Assembly (NCBI GenBank): GCA_037440925.1
Contig: JBBITF010000006.1
Coordinates: forward strand, 17,818 to 81,817
DNA from: JAABUE01 sp037440925
GTDB lineage: Bacteria; Chloroflexota; Anaerolineae; Anaerolineales; Villigracilaceae
Length of the DNA stretch: 64,000 nucleotides
Direction of reading: 5' to 3'
A program made the position numbers and the translations under genes. Of the stretch, positions 34,533 through 43,242 are shown one piece after another. Within the stretch, counting starts at the first letter, position 1. The number at the start of each line of letters is the position of its first letter. The notes below the pieces were generated by a model. It did no database searches, was not told where the DNA came from, and saw only the letters and a list, made by a program, of their open reading frames with translations.

Positions 34533-35909
34533 TCAGGAAAGGTCAATGGCGCGCAACACCAGGTCATGCACGCCGACGATTTGAACGGGCAGTTTGTGAT
34601 AATCTACCAATTCTCGCAGTTGTTTCTTGCAGTTGGCGCAGGGCGAGGCCACGATCTGCGCCCCGCTGGCGCGGATTTGTTCGGCTTTGGTTTTTCCTGA
34701 GACTTGCATACGGAAGTCGAAAGTTTCATCCAGTGAGACCAGGCCGCCGCCTCCGCCGCAGCAATAGTTTTCGCGGCCACGAGGCGTCATTTCGACAAAG
34801 TCGGAAACGAAACTGCGCAACAATTGGCGCGGCTGTTCGATGATCCAGCCCGAGCGGGCAATGTTGCAGGGGTCATGATAAGTGACGCGCTCGGTAATCA
34901 CATCCTTTTTCAGCCGCAATTTTCCTTCTTGCGCCGCCTGCGCAGTCAATTCCAGAATGCTGACTACCGGCAACGCGCGTTCCCCGGCAAAGGCAGGGAC
35001 GAATTGACGCGCCGAACGGGCGGCGTGACCGCACTCCCCGATCAAAATTTTTTGCGCTTTCAAGCGATGCGCTTCTTCGACCAGTTTTTCGATGATGCGT
35101 TCCAGCACCCAATCGTTGTAGAACAAGCCGTAGTTGATGCCATCGAAGTATTTCGAGCCAATCGTCCAGGAGACGCCGGCTGCATAGAGTGCAGCGGCAT
35201 TGCCCATGAGCGTGTCCGCTTCCATGAGGTAGTCGCTGACGGCCGGGAAGAAGATGTACTCGGCGCCTTCCTGGTCAACCGGGAATTTGATTTCTTTGCC
35301 GGTGGTGTCTTTCAATTCCTCTTCCAGGAACTCGATGTTGTCCATCAAGGCTGGTAGCGGAATGGCCGAGGTGTTGGCGGTTGCGCCTTCCAATTGTTCG
35401 CGTACTGAAACAACCAGGCCTTTGGGCGCGATGCCCGCTTCACTGAGAACATAGCGCCCCAGATGGGCAATCAGGCCGTGATCAATGCCCAGCGGGCAAT
35501 CCAGCGTGCAGCGCCGGCAGGCGTTACAGCGATAGAAGAATTCGGCCATTTCGTCTATTTTTGCGTTGCTCAGACTATCTTTGGGAGTAGCCCAACCCAG
35601 CCAATTTCTATCGTCCGAAAAGTATTGCTTATATACGTCCAGCAGCAAATTGGTGCGATAGCAGGGTACATCATAAGGGTCATTTGTAGTCTGGTAGACC
35701 TGGCAACTAGACGCACAGCGCCCGCATTTGGCGCTGGTTTTGGCATACAGTTCGATTAGAAAACGGTAGTTGCTGTTACGCAAAATGGCTTCAAAAGCCG
35801 CCAGAAAGCGTTCTGCCCGCTTGTCTAGTTCAGGCAGCGTGCTGGATTCGAGATGGTAAAAATAAGGTTGGGATAAAGCGTCGGTCTTCTTTTCGGCGGG
35901 AGTCGTCAT
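34533..35909 (-). CDS. DsrK/HmcF/TmcB-like HdrD-family iron-sulfur protein
   Basis: A 458-residue paralogue of DsrK. Cluster motifs are CGRCASSCQVYQ and CNACRRCTLDCPLGID, followed by CCG-domain blocks GECGHAARSA, TYHDPCNIARSG, YCCGGGGGLVS and SPCANCKKQL. The domain order is that of DsrK, HmcF and TmcB, which sit on the cytoplasmic side of transmembrane redox complexes and may react with DsrC-like or other disulfides. It has a GAGGTGAT site and lies 12 bp after the regulator gene. Confidence 0.9.
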   Translation of the reverse strand: MTTPAEKKTDALSQPYFYHLESSTLPELDKRAERFLAAFEAILRNSNYRFLIELYAKTSAKCGRCASSCQVYQTTNDPYDVPCYRTNLLLDVYKQYFSDDRNWLGWATPKDSLSNAKIDEMAEFFYRCNACRRCTLDCPLGIDHGLIAHLGRYVLSEAGIAPKGLVVSVREQLEGATANTSAIPLPALMDNIEFLEEELKDTTGKEIKFPVDQEGAEYIFFPAVSDYLMEADTLMGNAAALYAAGVSWTIGSKYFDGINYGLFYNDWVLERIIEKLVEEAHRLKAQKILIGECGHAARSARQFVPAFAGERALPVVSILELTAQAAQEGKLRLKKDVITERVTYHDPCNIARSGWIIEQPRQLLRSFVSDFVEMTPRGRENYCCGGGGGLVSLDETFDFRMQVSGKTKAEQIRASGAQIVASPCANCKKQLRELVDYHKLPVQIVGVHDLVLRAIDLS

Positions 35910-35921
35910 ATCATCACCTCG

Positions 35922-36479
35922 TTAAAGATTTTGAGAATGGGATGGAGGAAGCATCAATACTGCGATGCCGGTCGAGTCGCCGGTGTTGCGCCAGCGGTGG
36001 TAAGCGTCGCTGTTGAAAGCCAGGCTGTCGCCGGGGTTCAGGGTATAGGTTTGTCCGTCCAGTTCCAGTTCAACCTGGCCACACAGGCATAAAATCGAGT
36101 GCCGGCGAGACGCCAGCGTTTCAGAGGGCGCAGCCGCTTTGGGCGCCGCAATCATACAGCCTGTGGTTTGAGGGGCGGTGGCCAGCAGTTGGAATGTCTG
36201 CCCGGCAATGTCGGCTTTGGCGGTGGCCTCATCTGCCCGCTGTAAGACCACAGCCGGCTTGCAAATTTCCAAAAATAGGGAACTGGGCGTTACGCCCAGG
36301 GCGTGCGCAATTTTGCACAGGGTTTCGATACTTGGGGACACCTCGCTTCGCTCTACCATGCTGATGGTATTTGCAGACAGGTCGCACCCCCGCGCCAGTT
36401 GTTTGAGCGTCAGGCCATTTGCCTTGCGCAAGTAGCGGATCTTGTTACCTACATTGAGCCAGGTTTCGTGCGTTTTCAT
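35922..36479 (-). CDS. XRE-family regulator with C-terminal cupin domain
   Basis: A 185-residue transcription factor. An N-terminal helix-turn-helix (IRYLRKANGLTLKQLARGCDLSANTISMVERSEVSPSIETL) is followed by a cupin beta-barrel (GQVELELDGQTYTLNPGDSLAFNSDAYHRWRN) that probably senses a small ligand. The ATG at 36479 starts at the usual XRE position; the longer frame upstream lacks homology. It is the first gene of the Hmc-like operon and probably regulates it, perhaps through the palindrome overlapping its promoter. Confidence 0.87.
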   Translation of the reverse strand: MKTHETWLNVGNKIRYLRKANGLTLKQLARGCDLSANTISMVERSEVSPSIETLCKIAHALGVTPSSLFLEICKPAVVLQRADEATAKADIAGQTFQLLATAPQTTGCMIAAPKAAAPSETLASRRHSILCLCGQVELELDGQTYTLNPGDSLAFNSDAYHRWRNTGDSTGIAVLMLPPSHSQNL

Positions 36480-36643
36480 CGTTAAGACCTGAAAGAACAA
36501 GAACAATTTTCTTCTGTATCTTCTCGAAAGAGGCAGAACAGCCCTCTCGCTATTGAGAGGATACTTCTTCGACCTTTTCGGGAGCAAATTCGACTAAAGG
36601 GAGGCCTCGAAAAGAGCGTATTGTGCAAAAAAACACTATCTTT

Positions 36644-36672
36644 AATCTACCAAATTGTTGACAGGTCGTCAA
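36644..36672 (-). promoter_or_regulatory. Promoter and palindrome of the regulator/Hmc-like operon
   Basis: On the minus strand, TTGACG (36672-36667), a 17-bp spacer and TAGATT (36649-36644) form a sigma-70-type promoter. The -35 box overlaps a palindrome, TTGAC-N5-GTCAA (36658-36672), suited to a repressor site. The leader to the regulator ATG is about 158 nt and contains a CCTCTC/GAGAGG hairpin. Confidence 0.55.
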
Positions 36673-36835
36673 GTATTTTGTGTATTTTGGTTGAAATTAA
36701 GTGACAAACAACAAAAAAATTGGTTATTTTTATCCCCCCTCCTCGGCAAACTCTACAGCCGCCAGATCAGGCGCTGTTTGCAATGGTTTGTAACTATCTT
36801 GACAATGTCACATTAAACATTTGTTCTGGTAAATC

Positions 36836-36953
36836 GCCCTCACCCGGCCCTCTCCCGGCGGGAGAGGGGGCAAATCACTTGAATTTTCGCGTTATTGCCT
36901 CTCCCTTTGGTGGTCGAGCTTGTCGAGACCTAGGAGAGGGTTAGGGTGAGGGC
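36836..36953. repeat. Dispersed palindromic repeat, composite copy
   Basis: Outer arms GCCCTCACCC and GGGTGAGGGC enclose an inner palindrome CCCTCTCCCGGCGGGAGAGG and a second CTCTCC...GGAGAG pair. The inner core matches 20 of 22 positions of the repeat inside acnA. It lies in the 910-bp gap 36480-37389, where I see no gene. Confidence 0.7.
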
Positions 36954-37044
36954 CAAACTACCTACCCGTTGATGAAGGATTGCTAAGCAAAACGCCAAAT
37001 TTATCCACAGATGATGCAGATTTCGCCGATTTTTTTCTTCAATT

Positions 37045-37226
37045 GTAACTGCCTACCTCTAACATCGGTTTGGTTTTTGGGTGAGAAAACCATCCACGAA
37101 TAAACCACGAATGCTCGAATGACGGCGTGATTCGTGTATTCGTGCAGTATTCGTGGACGGTTTGCGCTCGAATATAGGCAGGGTACGACATCTGCGGATG
37201 GTTTCCGAAGCCAGGTAGGCAGTTAC
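37045..37226. repeat. MITE-like element with 14-bp perfect terminal inverted repeats
   Basis: GTAACTGCCTACCT at 37045-37058 and its exact reverse complement at 37213-37226 bound a 182-bp non-coding segment. The inside has further inverted motifs built on CCACGAAT/ATTCGTGG. A shorter relative with ACTGCCTA/TAGGCAGT ends is at 44511-44661. No transposase lies inside. The rest of the gap (37227-37389) shows nothing else. Confidence 0.55.
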
Positions 37227-37389
37227 CCGCTTTTTGTGTTTCGGCGGTTGATTGCACAAAAGTCAGGCTAGCAGTCTGTCGGAGAATACTTGAAAATCGC
37301 CCCAGGGGAAGTGCAGGCGCCCGACAGTGTTACTATCGGACAACGAACCGCATGGGGGTTGCGGTGAGCAAGCAGGCGTTCTGGCGCCG

Positions 37390-38109
37390 TTAGTTTGCTA
37401 AATCGAATGTAAATTCCCAGGGGCCGCTCACCGTAAAGAATTCATCGCTGAACACGATTTGCTCGGCCTCTTCCTGACTCATTGTCTCTGGCTTAGATAC
37501 GATTTGCATACTTTCAGCGCCATTCACTGTTTGACATTCCAGGGTAATGGCAATGCCGCGTTCGAGAAGCGCCTGTTGAATTTTGGGCATGTAAATCGAG
37601 CAATCTTCCTCTTCGCGTGGATAGGCGGCCAACGCCTGGATGCTGACGGCGACGACGTCGAGGTTGGCGTCTGGCGGGACGTAGAATTCCAGCATGTCAC
37701 AGCGCAAACCGGGTTGCCCGTCTGCGCCTGGCTCTTGCAGGCTGATGAGTGTAGTGCCATATTCTTGCACCGTCTGATCGGCATATTTCAGGCTGGCTTT
37801 CCAAATCGTCCAATCGGAGGCGTCGGGCAGGGTGAAACACACCTCGGCATAGACTTGTTTACCTTCCTGCCAGGCGCGCGTGATGTTGACCTGAATGCCT
37901 CCTACCGCCTGCGGGGGCGAAATCTCGGCCGCCTCGGCAGTAGGATAGGAGGCTGCAATGAATGGGGTGGCCGAAGGTTGCATGACGATGGCCGGTAGGA
38001 GGGTCGGGGAGGGTACAGGGGCAGCCGTTTGGGATGCAGCAGTCAACGGCCCGCAGGCCAATGCGGTCAGCAGAATGCCTGCCGCAGCCAGGAAGAGTTT
38101 TTTTTCCAT
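37390..38109 (-). CDS. Putative lipoprotein of unknown function
   Basis: A 239-residue secreted protein with a lipobox (LLTALAC, Cys19), a Thr/Pro/Ala/Ser-rich spacer to about residue 65, and a beta-rich C-terminal domain with four conserved-looking Cys (CFTL, LRCDML, EEDCSIY, LECQTV). Similar Thr/Pro-rich spacers occur in other surface proteins in this window. No family was recognised. Confidence 0.72.
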   Translation of the reverse strand: MEKKLFLAAAGILLTALACGPLTAASQTAAPVPSPTLLPAIVMQPSATPFIAASYPTAEAAEISPPQAVGGIQVNITRAWQEGKQVYAEVCFTLPDASDWTIWKASLKYADQTVQEYGTTLISLQEPGADGQPGLRCDMLEFYVPPDANLDVVAVSIQALAAYPREEEDCSIYMPKIQQALLERGIAITLECQTVNGAESMQIVSKPETMSQEEAEQIVFSDEFFTVSGPWEFTFDLAN

Positions 38110-38187
38110 GTTCTACTCCTAAAAATATTTTCTCGAAAGGTGGGGGGAGAGGTAGATGAACGCGACGCGCCTCACCCTCGCCCCAAT

Positions 38188-39096
38188 TTATTGAGGTGCG
38201 ACCTTGAAAATATCTTGCAAGGCTTCTGGAAGGGTTGGGAAGCGGAAAGTATAGCCTAGTTCGAGCAGGCGGCGGGGATGGGCAAAACGCCCCTCCAGCA
38301 CCAGGTTGCTCATCTCTCCCAGGGCCAGCCGCATCAAGAAGGCCGGCGCAGGCAGCCAGTAAGGACGGTGTAGGGTTTGCGCCAGTGTGCGCATGAATTC
38401 GGCGTTGGAGGTGGGCTGGGGCGCAATGAGATTGTAGGCGCCGCTGGCCTGGGGGTTGTCCATTAGGAAGCGAATAGCGCCAATCTGGTCTGCAATGTGA
38501 ATCCAGGGCAGGGCTTGCTTTCCGCTGCCCAGCGGGCCGCCTGCAAACAGGCGTACCGGCAGGGCCATCAATCGCATCAGGCTGGCATCCTGGGCCAGCA
38601 CTACCGCCGTGCGGCAGATGACGCGCCGTACCCCCCATTCTTCGACGCTGCGGGTGGAATCTTCCCAGGCAACGGTCAGTTGCGCCAGATAATCGTCCGC
38701 TGCGGGCGTCGTTTCGTCGGCCGGCTGGCCGCGCAGGCCGTAATGGTTGATACCGGAGATTTGCACGAACACGCCCGGGCGGCGGTCAGCGCTGGCGATA
38801 GCGGAAGCAAGCGCCCGTCCGGGAATGACGCGCGAGTCCAGGAAGCGTTGTTTGTTGGCCTTTGTCCAGGGCCAATGATTCAAACTGAAGCCGGTCAAAT
38901 TGATTACGGCGTCCATTTCTCCTAGCAGGCGGCTCCAATCGCCCGTCGAGCGTCCATCCCAAGGGACTATTTGGGGACCCGCAGGCGTTTGTTGCGGCCG
39001 GCGCGATAGGATCCAAATTTGGTGATGATCGGTCAGTAAGGATTGGGTAAGGTGGCGGCCCAAAAAGCCGTTGCCGCCAGCAAGCAGTACTTTCAT
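38188..39096 (-). CDS. NAD(P)-dependent epimerase of the TIGR01777/YfcH type
   Basis: A 302-residue short-chain dehydrogenase-fold protein. N-terminal nucleotide-binding motif MKVLLAGGNGFLGRHL, then VINLTGFSLNHWPWTKANKQR, SGINHYGLRG and PWIHIADQIGAIRFL followed by AYNLIAPQP, all typical of the YfcH family, whose substrate is unknown. The ATG at 39096 starts exactly at the Rossmann strand; the longer frame overlaps the divergent promoter of the HNH gene. Confidence 0.87.
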   Translation of the reverse strand: MKVLLAGGNGFLGRHLTQSLLTDHHQIWILSRRPQQTPAGPQIVPWDGRSTGDWSRLLGEMDAVINLTGFSLNHWPWTKANKQRFLDSRVIPGRALASAIASADRRPGVFVQISGINHYGLRGQPADETTPAADDYLAQLTVAWEDSTRSVEEWGVRRVICRTAVVLAQDASLMRLMALPVRLFAGGPLGSGKQALPWIHIADQIGAIRFLMDNPQASGAYNLIAPQPTSNAEFMRTLAQTLHRPYWLPAPAFLMRLALGEMSNLVLEGRFAHPRRLLELGYTFRFPTLPEALQDIFKVAPQ

Positions 39097-39150
39097 CGCA
39101 GAGTCTCCTGAATTCGAGTGTGCTATAATGAGCGCTATTGTGGAGTCGCC

Positions 39151-39654
39151 ATGCAAGAGCCGGTGCTGGTCTTGAATGCCAATTTCGAGCCAATCAACGT
39201 GTGTTCCACGCGGCGGGCCATTGGCCTGATCCTTTCGGGGAAGGCCGATATGGTCGTCAATGGCCGCGGCTCTATTCGCACGGTGCGACAGGTTTTACCG
39301 CGCCCTTCGGTCATACGGCTGGAGCAGATGGTGCATCGTCCGCGCCCGCGCGTCAAGTTGACGCGCCGCGAGGTCTTTCGGCGCGATAATTATACCTGCC
39401 AGTATTGCGGACGCCGCGACCTTCCCTTGACGGTTGATCATGTGCTGCCCAAGCATTTGGGCGGGGAACATACCTGGACGAATGTCGTAACGGCTTGCCC
39501 GGCTTGCAATCACCGCAAAGGGGGGCGCAGGTTGGAAGAAGCGCACATGACACTATTGCGCGCGCCTGAAGAACCGCCCGCCAGCGCCGCTTATTTGTAT
39601 GGGCGGCATTTGACCGAGAACCTCGAATGGGCGACTTATATTTCCGGCTGGTAA
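39151..39654 (+). CDS. HNH endonuclease family protein
   Basis: A 167-residue protein with an N-terminal region common in short bacterial HNH proteins (EPVLVLNANFEPINVCSTRRAIGLI) and an HNH domain with two CXXC zinc pairs (CQYCGRR, CPACNHRKG) and the catalytic DHVLPKHLGG. A TATAAT at 39124-39129 gives a short leader of about 15 nt. This chromosomal type is widespread; a role in DNA repair or defence is not established. Confidence 0.88.
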   Translation: MQEPVLVLNANFEPINVCSTRRAIGLILSGKADMVVNGRGSIRTVRQVLPRPSVIRLEQMVHRPRPRVKLTRREVFRRDNYTCQYCGRRDLPLTVDHVLPKHLGGEHTWTNVVTACPACNHRKGGRRLEEAHMTLLRAPEEPPASAAYLYGRHLTENLEWATYISGW

Positions 39655-39679
39655 TAGGCAGGCTAGATCACCGCCAGCC

Positions 39680-40534
39680 TCAAGCCTTTTTCAGCACGGC
39701 CGCCGCTGCATAGCCTACTACCGCGGCGTAATCGCCGGTGACGTCGCCAGAGGTAGCATGGCGTAGTATTTGCACTGTATCTGCGCCCAGTTCACGCGCC
39801 GCCCACAACACCGCCGCCATGGCGGCATGACCGCAAGCAAAGCCTTTGCCGCTGCGCTCGGCCTGGAAAATGCCTTCTGGAGAAAAGGCCTCCACCTCTG
39901 CCAACATGGTTCGATCGAGGTGCAGGGCTGCCTTCTGGTCGTAGAAGTGGGAAAGGTCAGTGCTGGCGACCAGCATGGCATTCTTGCCACGCAATATTGC
40001 GGCCAACGCCTTCCCCAATGCCTGCGAGACGTCCTGTTGTTGAGAACGCACCATCACCGGCAGTAAGCGGAAATTTCCGCTCAGCGCGCGCTGTAAGAAC
40101 GGCAGTTCGATTTCCAGCGAATGCTCCGGGTCATTCGACACGGCGCTCAGGCCAAAGCCTACGCTGACTTGTAAGGTTTGATTCAATTGTTCCACCGCTT
40201 CTCTGTCCACCGGTACAAGGCCTAACGGCGTGGCGTAGGCGGCGTGAGCGGTGGTGAGCAACGGCTCTCGGTAGGGGTGGTGCATGGGCGCAATCACGGC
40301 AACCACGTCGAAGGAGCGGCCGCGCAGGGCGGCAAAGGCATAGCCCGCTACGGGGCCAGAATAGCGGTGACCGGCATGAGGCGCAATGACAGCCACCACT
40401 TCGCCGGGTAAATCTGGCAGGTGGGCTTCGTCCATGTAAGTATCCACGCTGTGCGCCAGGGACTGAGGGTCGCCCTCATACCAGGTCCCGGCAATGGGCG
40501 AGGGGCGCGCACTAGAAATAACTTGCATAGACAT
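39680..40534 (-). CDS. amrB: MEMO/AmmeMemoRadiSam system protein B family
   Basis: A 284-residue protein of the MEMO1 family, a fold related to extradiol dioxygenases. Motifs: SPIAGTWYEG, VIAPHAGHRYSGPVAGYAF, DPEHSLEIELPFLQ, STDLSHFYDQ and GFACGHAAMAAVLWAA with conserved His/Cys. The AmrA and radical SAM partners usually linked to it are not in this window. The ATG at 40534 is preferred because GGAGG lies 8 nt upstream; the ATG at 40549 abuts a TATAAT. Confidence 0.86.
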   Translation of the reverse strand: MSMQVISSARPSPIAGTWYEGDPQSLAHSVDTYMDEAHLPDLPGEVVAVIAPHAGHRYSGPVAGYAFAALRGRSFDVVAVIAPMHHPYREPLLTTAHAAYATPLGLVPVDREAVEQLNQTLQVSVGFGLSAVSNDPEHSLEIELPFLQRALSGNFRLLPVMVRSQQQDVSQALGKALAAILRGKNAMLVASTDLSHFYDQKAALHLDRTMLAEVEAFSPEGIFQAERSGKGFACGHAAMAAVLWAARELGADTVQILRHATSGDVTGDYAAVVGYAAAAVLKKA

Positions 40535-40588
40535 TTCTAAAGCCTCCATCTCTATTATACGACTGCGGGGCTTATTTTAGATTGGCAA

Positions 40589-40617
40589 TTGACGAGGTTT
40601 TCGAGCCATGCTATCAT
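40589..40617 (+). promoter_or_regulatory. Sigma-70-type promoter upstream of the PIN/TRAM gene
   Basis: TTGACG (40589-40594), a 17-bp spacer and TATCAT (40612-40617) on the plus strand. The leader to ATG 40767 is about 140 nt; I see no other gene in 40535-40766. Confidence 0.6.
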
Positions 40618-40766
40618 GCAGGCATTATTCTCTCTCATTATATTCGGTTCTTTACCAAAGCGATCTTCTCAAAGAGAATGGGCGAAGCAGAATTTTTGGG
40701 TGTGCCAGGCGCGCCGAAAACATCTGCACCCCAATTGATTGAGAGGATCCCCAAAGGAGTTATTCT

Positions 40767-41840
40767 ATGAGTATTGAATTTGTTTTACGTATTATCGGAA
40801 TGATTGTCTTTGCAATCATGGGCGGCTACGGAGGAGACATCCTAGGGCGCGTTGATCCTCGCCAGAGATTATTCTACATTGTACTACTTGGGTTAGTAGG
40901 GGCGCTGGCCGGTCTCATCTTAACTCCCTATCTTACCACGCGCCCGGCGCGCGCCATGCGCGCTCGGCTGGGACGCCTGGCCGCAGAGACCTTGTTTGCC
41001 GGCTTGATTGGGTTGGTGGTCGGTTTGTTGATCGCGGCGCTGCTGGCCTTTCCGCTTTCGCTCCTGCCTGACCCTTTTGGCAGTATCCTGCCTTTTGTGG
41101 GGGTGGTTGTCTTTGGCTACCTGTCGGTGTCCCTGTTTATCATGCGCCAAGGCGACATCATGAGCCTGATCAGCGCCCTGGGGGGGCGCAACGAAGGCGG
41201 CGGCTCTTCTGCCTGGACAAACTTGAACCGCACCATCCTGCTCGATACCAGCGTTATCATTGATGGGCGCGTAGCCGATATTGTCAAATCGGGTTTCCTG
41301 CCTGGCACCTTGTTGATTCCCCGCTTTGTGCTGAACGAATTGCAATATATCGCCGACTCGCCCGACGGCCTGCGTCGTCAGCGTGGACGGCGCGGCATGG
41401 AAGTGTTGGCCGAATTGCAAAAACAGCCCAACATCCTGACGCGCGTCAGCGACATAGACGTGGAAGGGATGCGCGAGGTGGACGACAAACTGGTCGTTTT
41501 GGCGCGCCAGTTGAAATGTCCCATCCTGACCAATGACTACAACCTGAACCGTATTGCCGAATTGCAGGGCGTCACCATTTTGAACATCAACGAACTGGCC
41601 AATGCCGTCAAATCGGTGGTGCTGCCTGGCGAGATTTTGCGCATCAACGTCATCCAGGAAGGCAAAGAACGCGACCAGGGCGTTGGCTACATGGACGACG
41701 GCACAATGGTGGTGGTCGAGAATGGCCGCGATTGTATCGGCGAATACTGCGAAGTCAGCGTCACCAAGGTCTTGCAGACCGCCGCCGGCCGCATGATCTT
41801 TGCCAGGGTGGAGGAAGAAAAGAACAACAAGAAGAAATAA
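40767..41840 (+). CDS. Membrane-anchored PIN/TRAM domain protein (YacL-like)
   Basis: A 357-residue protein. Four N-terminal transmembrane helices (about residues 5-24, 34-54, 72-96 and 103-124) are followed by a PIN nuclease-like domain (RTILLDTSVIIDGRVADI, LPRFVLNELQYIADS-like, MREVDDKLVVLARQLKCPILTNDYNLNRIA) with acidic residues D, E and D for metal binding, and a C-terminal TRAM RNA-binding domain. This is the YacL architecture of Firmicutes and Chloroflexota. It lies 4 bp before cysS and is probably co-transcribed. Confidence 0.92.
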   Translation: MSIEFVLRIIGMIVFAIMGGYGGDILGRVDPRQRLFYIVLLGLVGALAGLILTPYLTTRPARAMRARLGRLAAETLFAGLIGLVVGLLIAALLAFPLSLLPDPFGSILPFVGVVVFGYLSVSLFIMRQGDIMSLISALGGRNEGGGSSAWTNLNRTILLDTSVIIDGRVADIVKSGFLPGTLLIPRFVLNELQYIADSPDGLRRQRGRRGMEVLAELQKQPNILTRVSDIDVEGMREVDDKLVVLARQLKCPILTNDYNLNRIAELQGVTILNINELANAVKSVVLPGEILRINVIQEGKERDQGVGYMDDGTMVVVENGRDCIGEYCEVSVTKVLQTAAGRMIFARVEEEKNNKKK

Positions 41841-41844
41841 TCCT

Positions 41845-43242
41845 ATGATCCGTGTCTACAACACCCTCACCCGTCAAAAAGAAGACTTTGTGACTATTGA
41901 ACCGGGCAAGGTCCGCATGTACGTATGCGGACCCACCGTCTACAGCGACGCGCACGTCGGCCATGCTATGTCGGCGTTGGTGTTCGACATCATTCGCCGC
42001 TACCTCGAATATCGCGGCTACCAGGTCAAGCACGTCATGAACTATACCGACGTGGACGATAAAATCATCAAACGCGCCAACGAAATGGGCGTTGACCCTT
42101 TCCAACTCTCCCAAAAATACATCCAAGATTTCGACCGCAGCCTCGAAGACCTCAACATCCTGCCTCCCAGCGCCAAGCCGCAGGTCAGCAAGACCATGCC
42201 GCAAATCATCGCCTTTGTGCAGGGCCTCATCGAAAAAGGCTATGCCTATGCGGCTCCCAATGGCGATGTGTACTTCCATGTCACGCGCGACGAAGACTAT
42301 GGCAAATTGTCGGGCCGCAAATTAGACCAAATGCAGGCCGGCGCGCGTATCGAAATCGGCGAACAAAAAGAACACCCGATGGACTTTGCCCTGTGGAAAG
42401 CCGCCAAACCCGGCGAACCGGCCTGGGATTCACCCTGGGGTAAAGGCCGCCCCGGCTGGCACATCGAATGCTCCGCCATGAACCTGGCCGAACTGGGCGA
42501 ACAAATTGACATTCACGGCGGCGGCAACGACCTCATCTTCCCACACCACGAAAACGAAATCGCCCAGACCGAATGCTACACCGGCAAACCCTTTGCCCGC
42601 TATTGGATACACAACGGCATGTTACAACTGGGCGGCGAGAAAATGTCCAAATCACTTGGCAACATCATCAGCATCCAAGAATTCCTCCGCCAGCGAGACG
42701 CAGATGTGATGCGGATGCTGGTGTTGAATGGCGCCTACCGCGCCCCGCTTCTGTTCACGGACGAGACGCTGGACGCTGCCGAAAACGGCCTCGCCCGCCT
42801 CAAAACCGGACTTCGACCCGCTCTGCCCAACTCAAAGGGAATCTCCGCCGCAAGCGCCGCTGAACTTGCCTCCCAGGCCGAATCTGCAAAAGCAGCCTTC
42901 ATCGCCGCTATGGACGACGACTTCAACACTGCCGGCGCCCTGGCCCCGCTGTATGAACTGGTCAAAGCCATCAACACCGCCCGCGATGCCGGCGCCGCGC
43001 CTGAACAACTTGCCCCCGCCCAAACCATCTTGCGCGAACTCACTGCTGTACTCGGCCTGCGCCTCACCCAAAAGACCGCTGCCGGCGAGGCCGACAAATT
43101 CATCGAACTGTTGCTCGAAGTGCGCAGCGAAGCGCGCAAACAAAAACTATGGGCTTTGTCAGATATGATTCGCGATAGGCTCAAAGACCTGGGCGTGATC
43201 GTCGAGGACGGCAAAGAAGGAACGATATGGAGATGGGGATAA
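41845..43242 (+). CDS. cysS: Cysteinyl-tRNA synthetase
   Basis: Class I aminoacyl-tRNA synthetase of 465 residues charging tRNA-Cys. The zinc-ligating Cys of MYVCGPTVYSDAHVGHAMS includes the HIGH-like motif (HVGH). Further blocks are MNYTDVDDKIIKRANE, GWHIECSAMN, DIHGGGNDLIFPHHENE and the KMSKS motif in GGEKMSKSLGN. The C terminus has the usual anticodon-binding helical region. ATG 41845 follows directly after the PIN/TRAM stop. Its end overlaps the next gene. Confidence 0.98.
   Translation: MIRVYNTLTRQKEDFVTIEPGKVRMYVCGPTVYSDAHVGHAMSALVFDIIRRYLEYRGYQVKHVMNYTDVDDKIIKRANEMGVDPFQLSQKYIQDFDRSLEDLNILPPSAKPQVSKTMPQIIAFVQGLIEKGYAYAAPNGDVYFHVTRDEDYGKLSGRKLDQMQAGARIEIGEQKEHPMDFALWKAAKPGEPAWDSPWGKGRPGWHIECSAMNLAELGEQIDIHGGGNDLIFPHHENEIAQTECYTGKPFARYWIHNGMLQLGGEKMSKSLGNIISIQEFLRQRDADVMRMLVLNGAYRAPLLFTDETLDAAENGLARLKTGLRPALPNSKGISAASAAELASQAESAKAAFIAAMDDDFNTAGALAPLYELVKAINTARDAGAAPEQLAPAQTILRELTAVLGLRLTQKTAAGEADKFIELLLEVRSEARKQKLWALSDMIRDRLKDLGVIVEDGKEGTIWRWG

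Noticed and set aside
40582..40766. Plus-strand 62-codon frame before the PIN/TRAM gene
   Set aside because: It starts on top of a good promoter (-35 at 40589) and shows no protein character.
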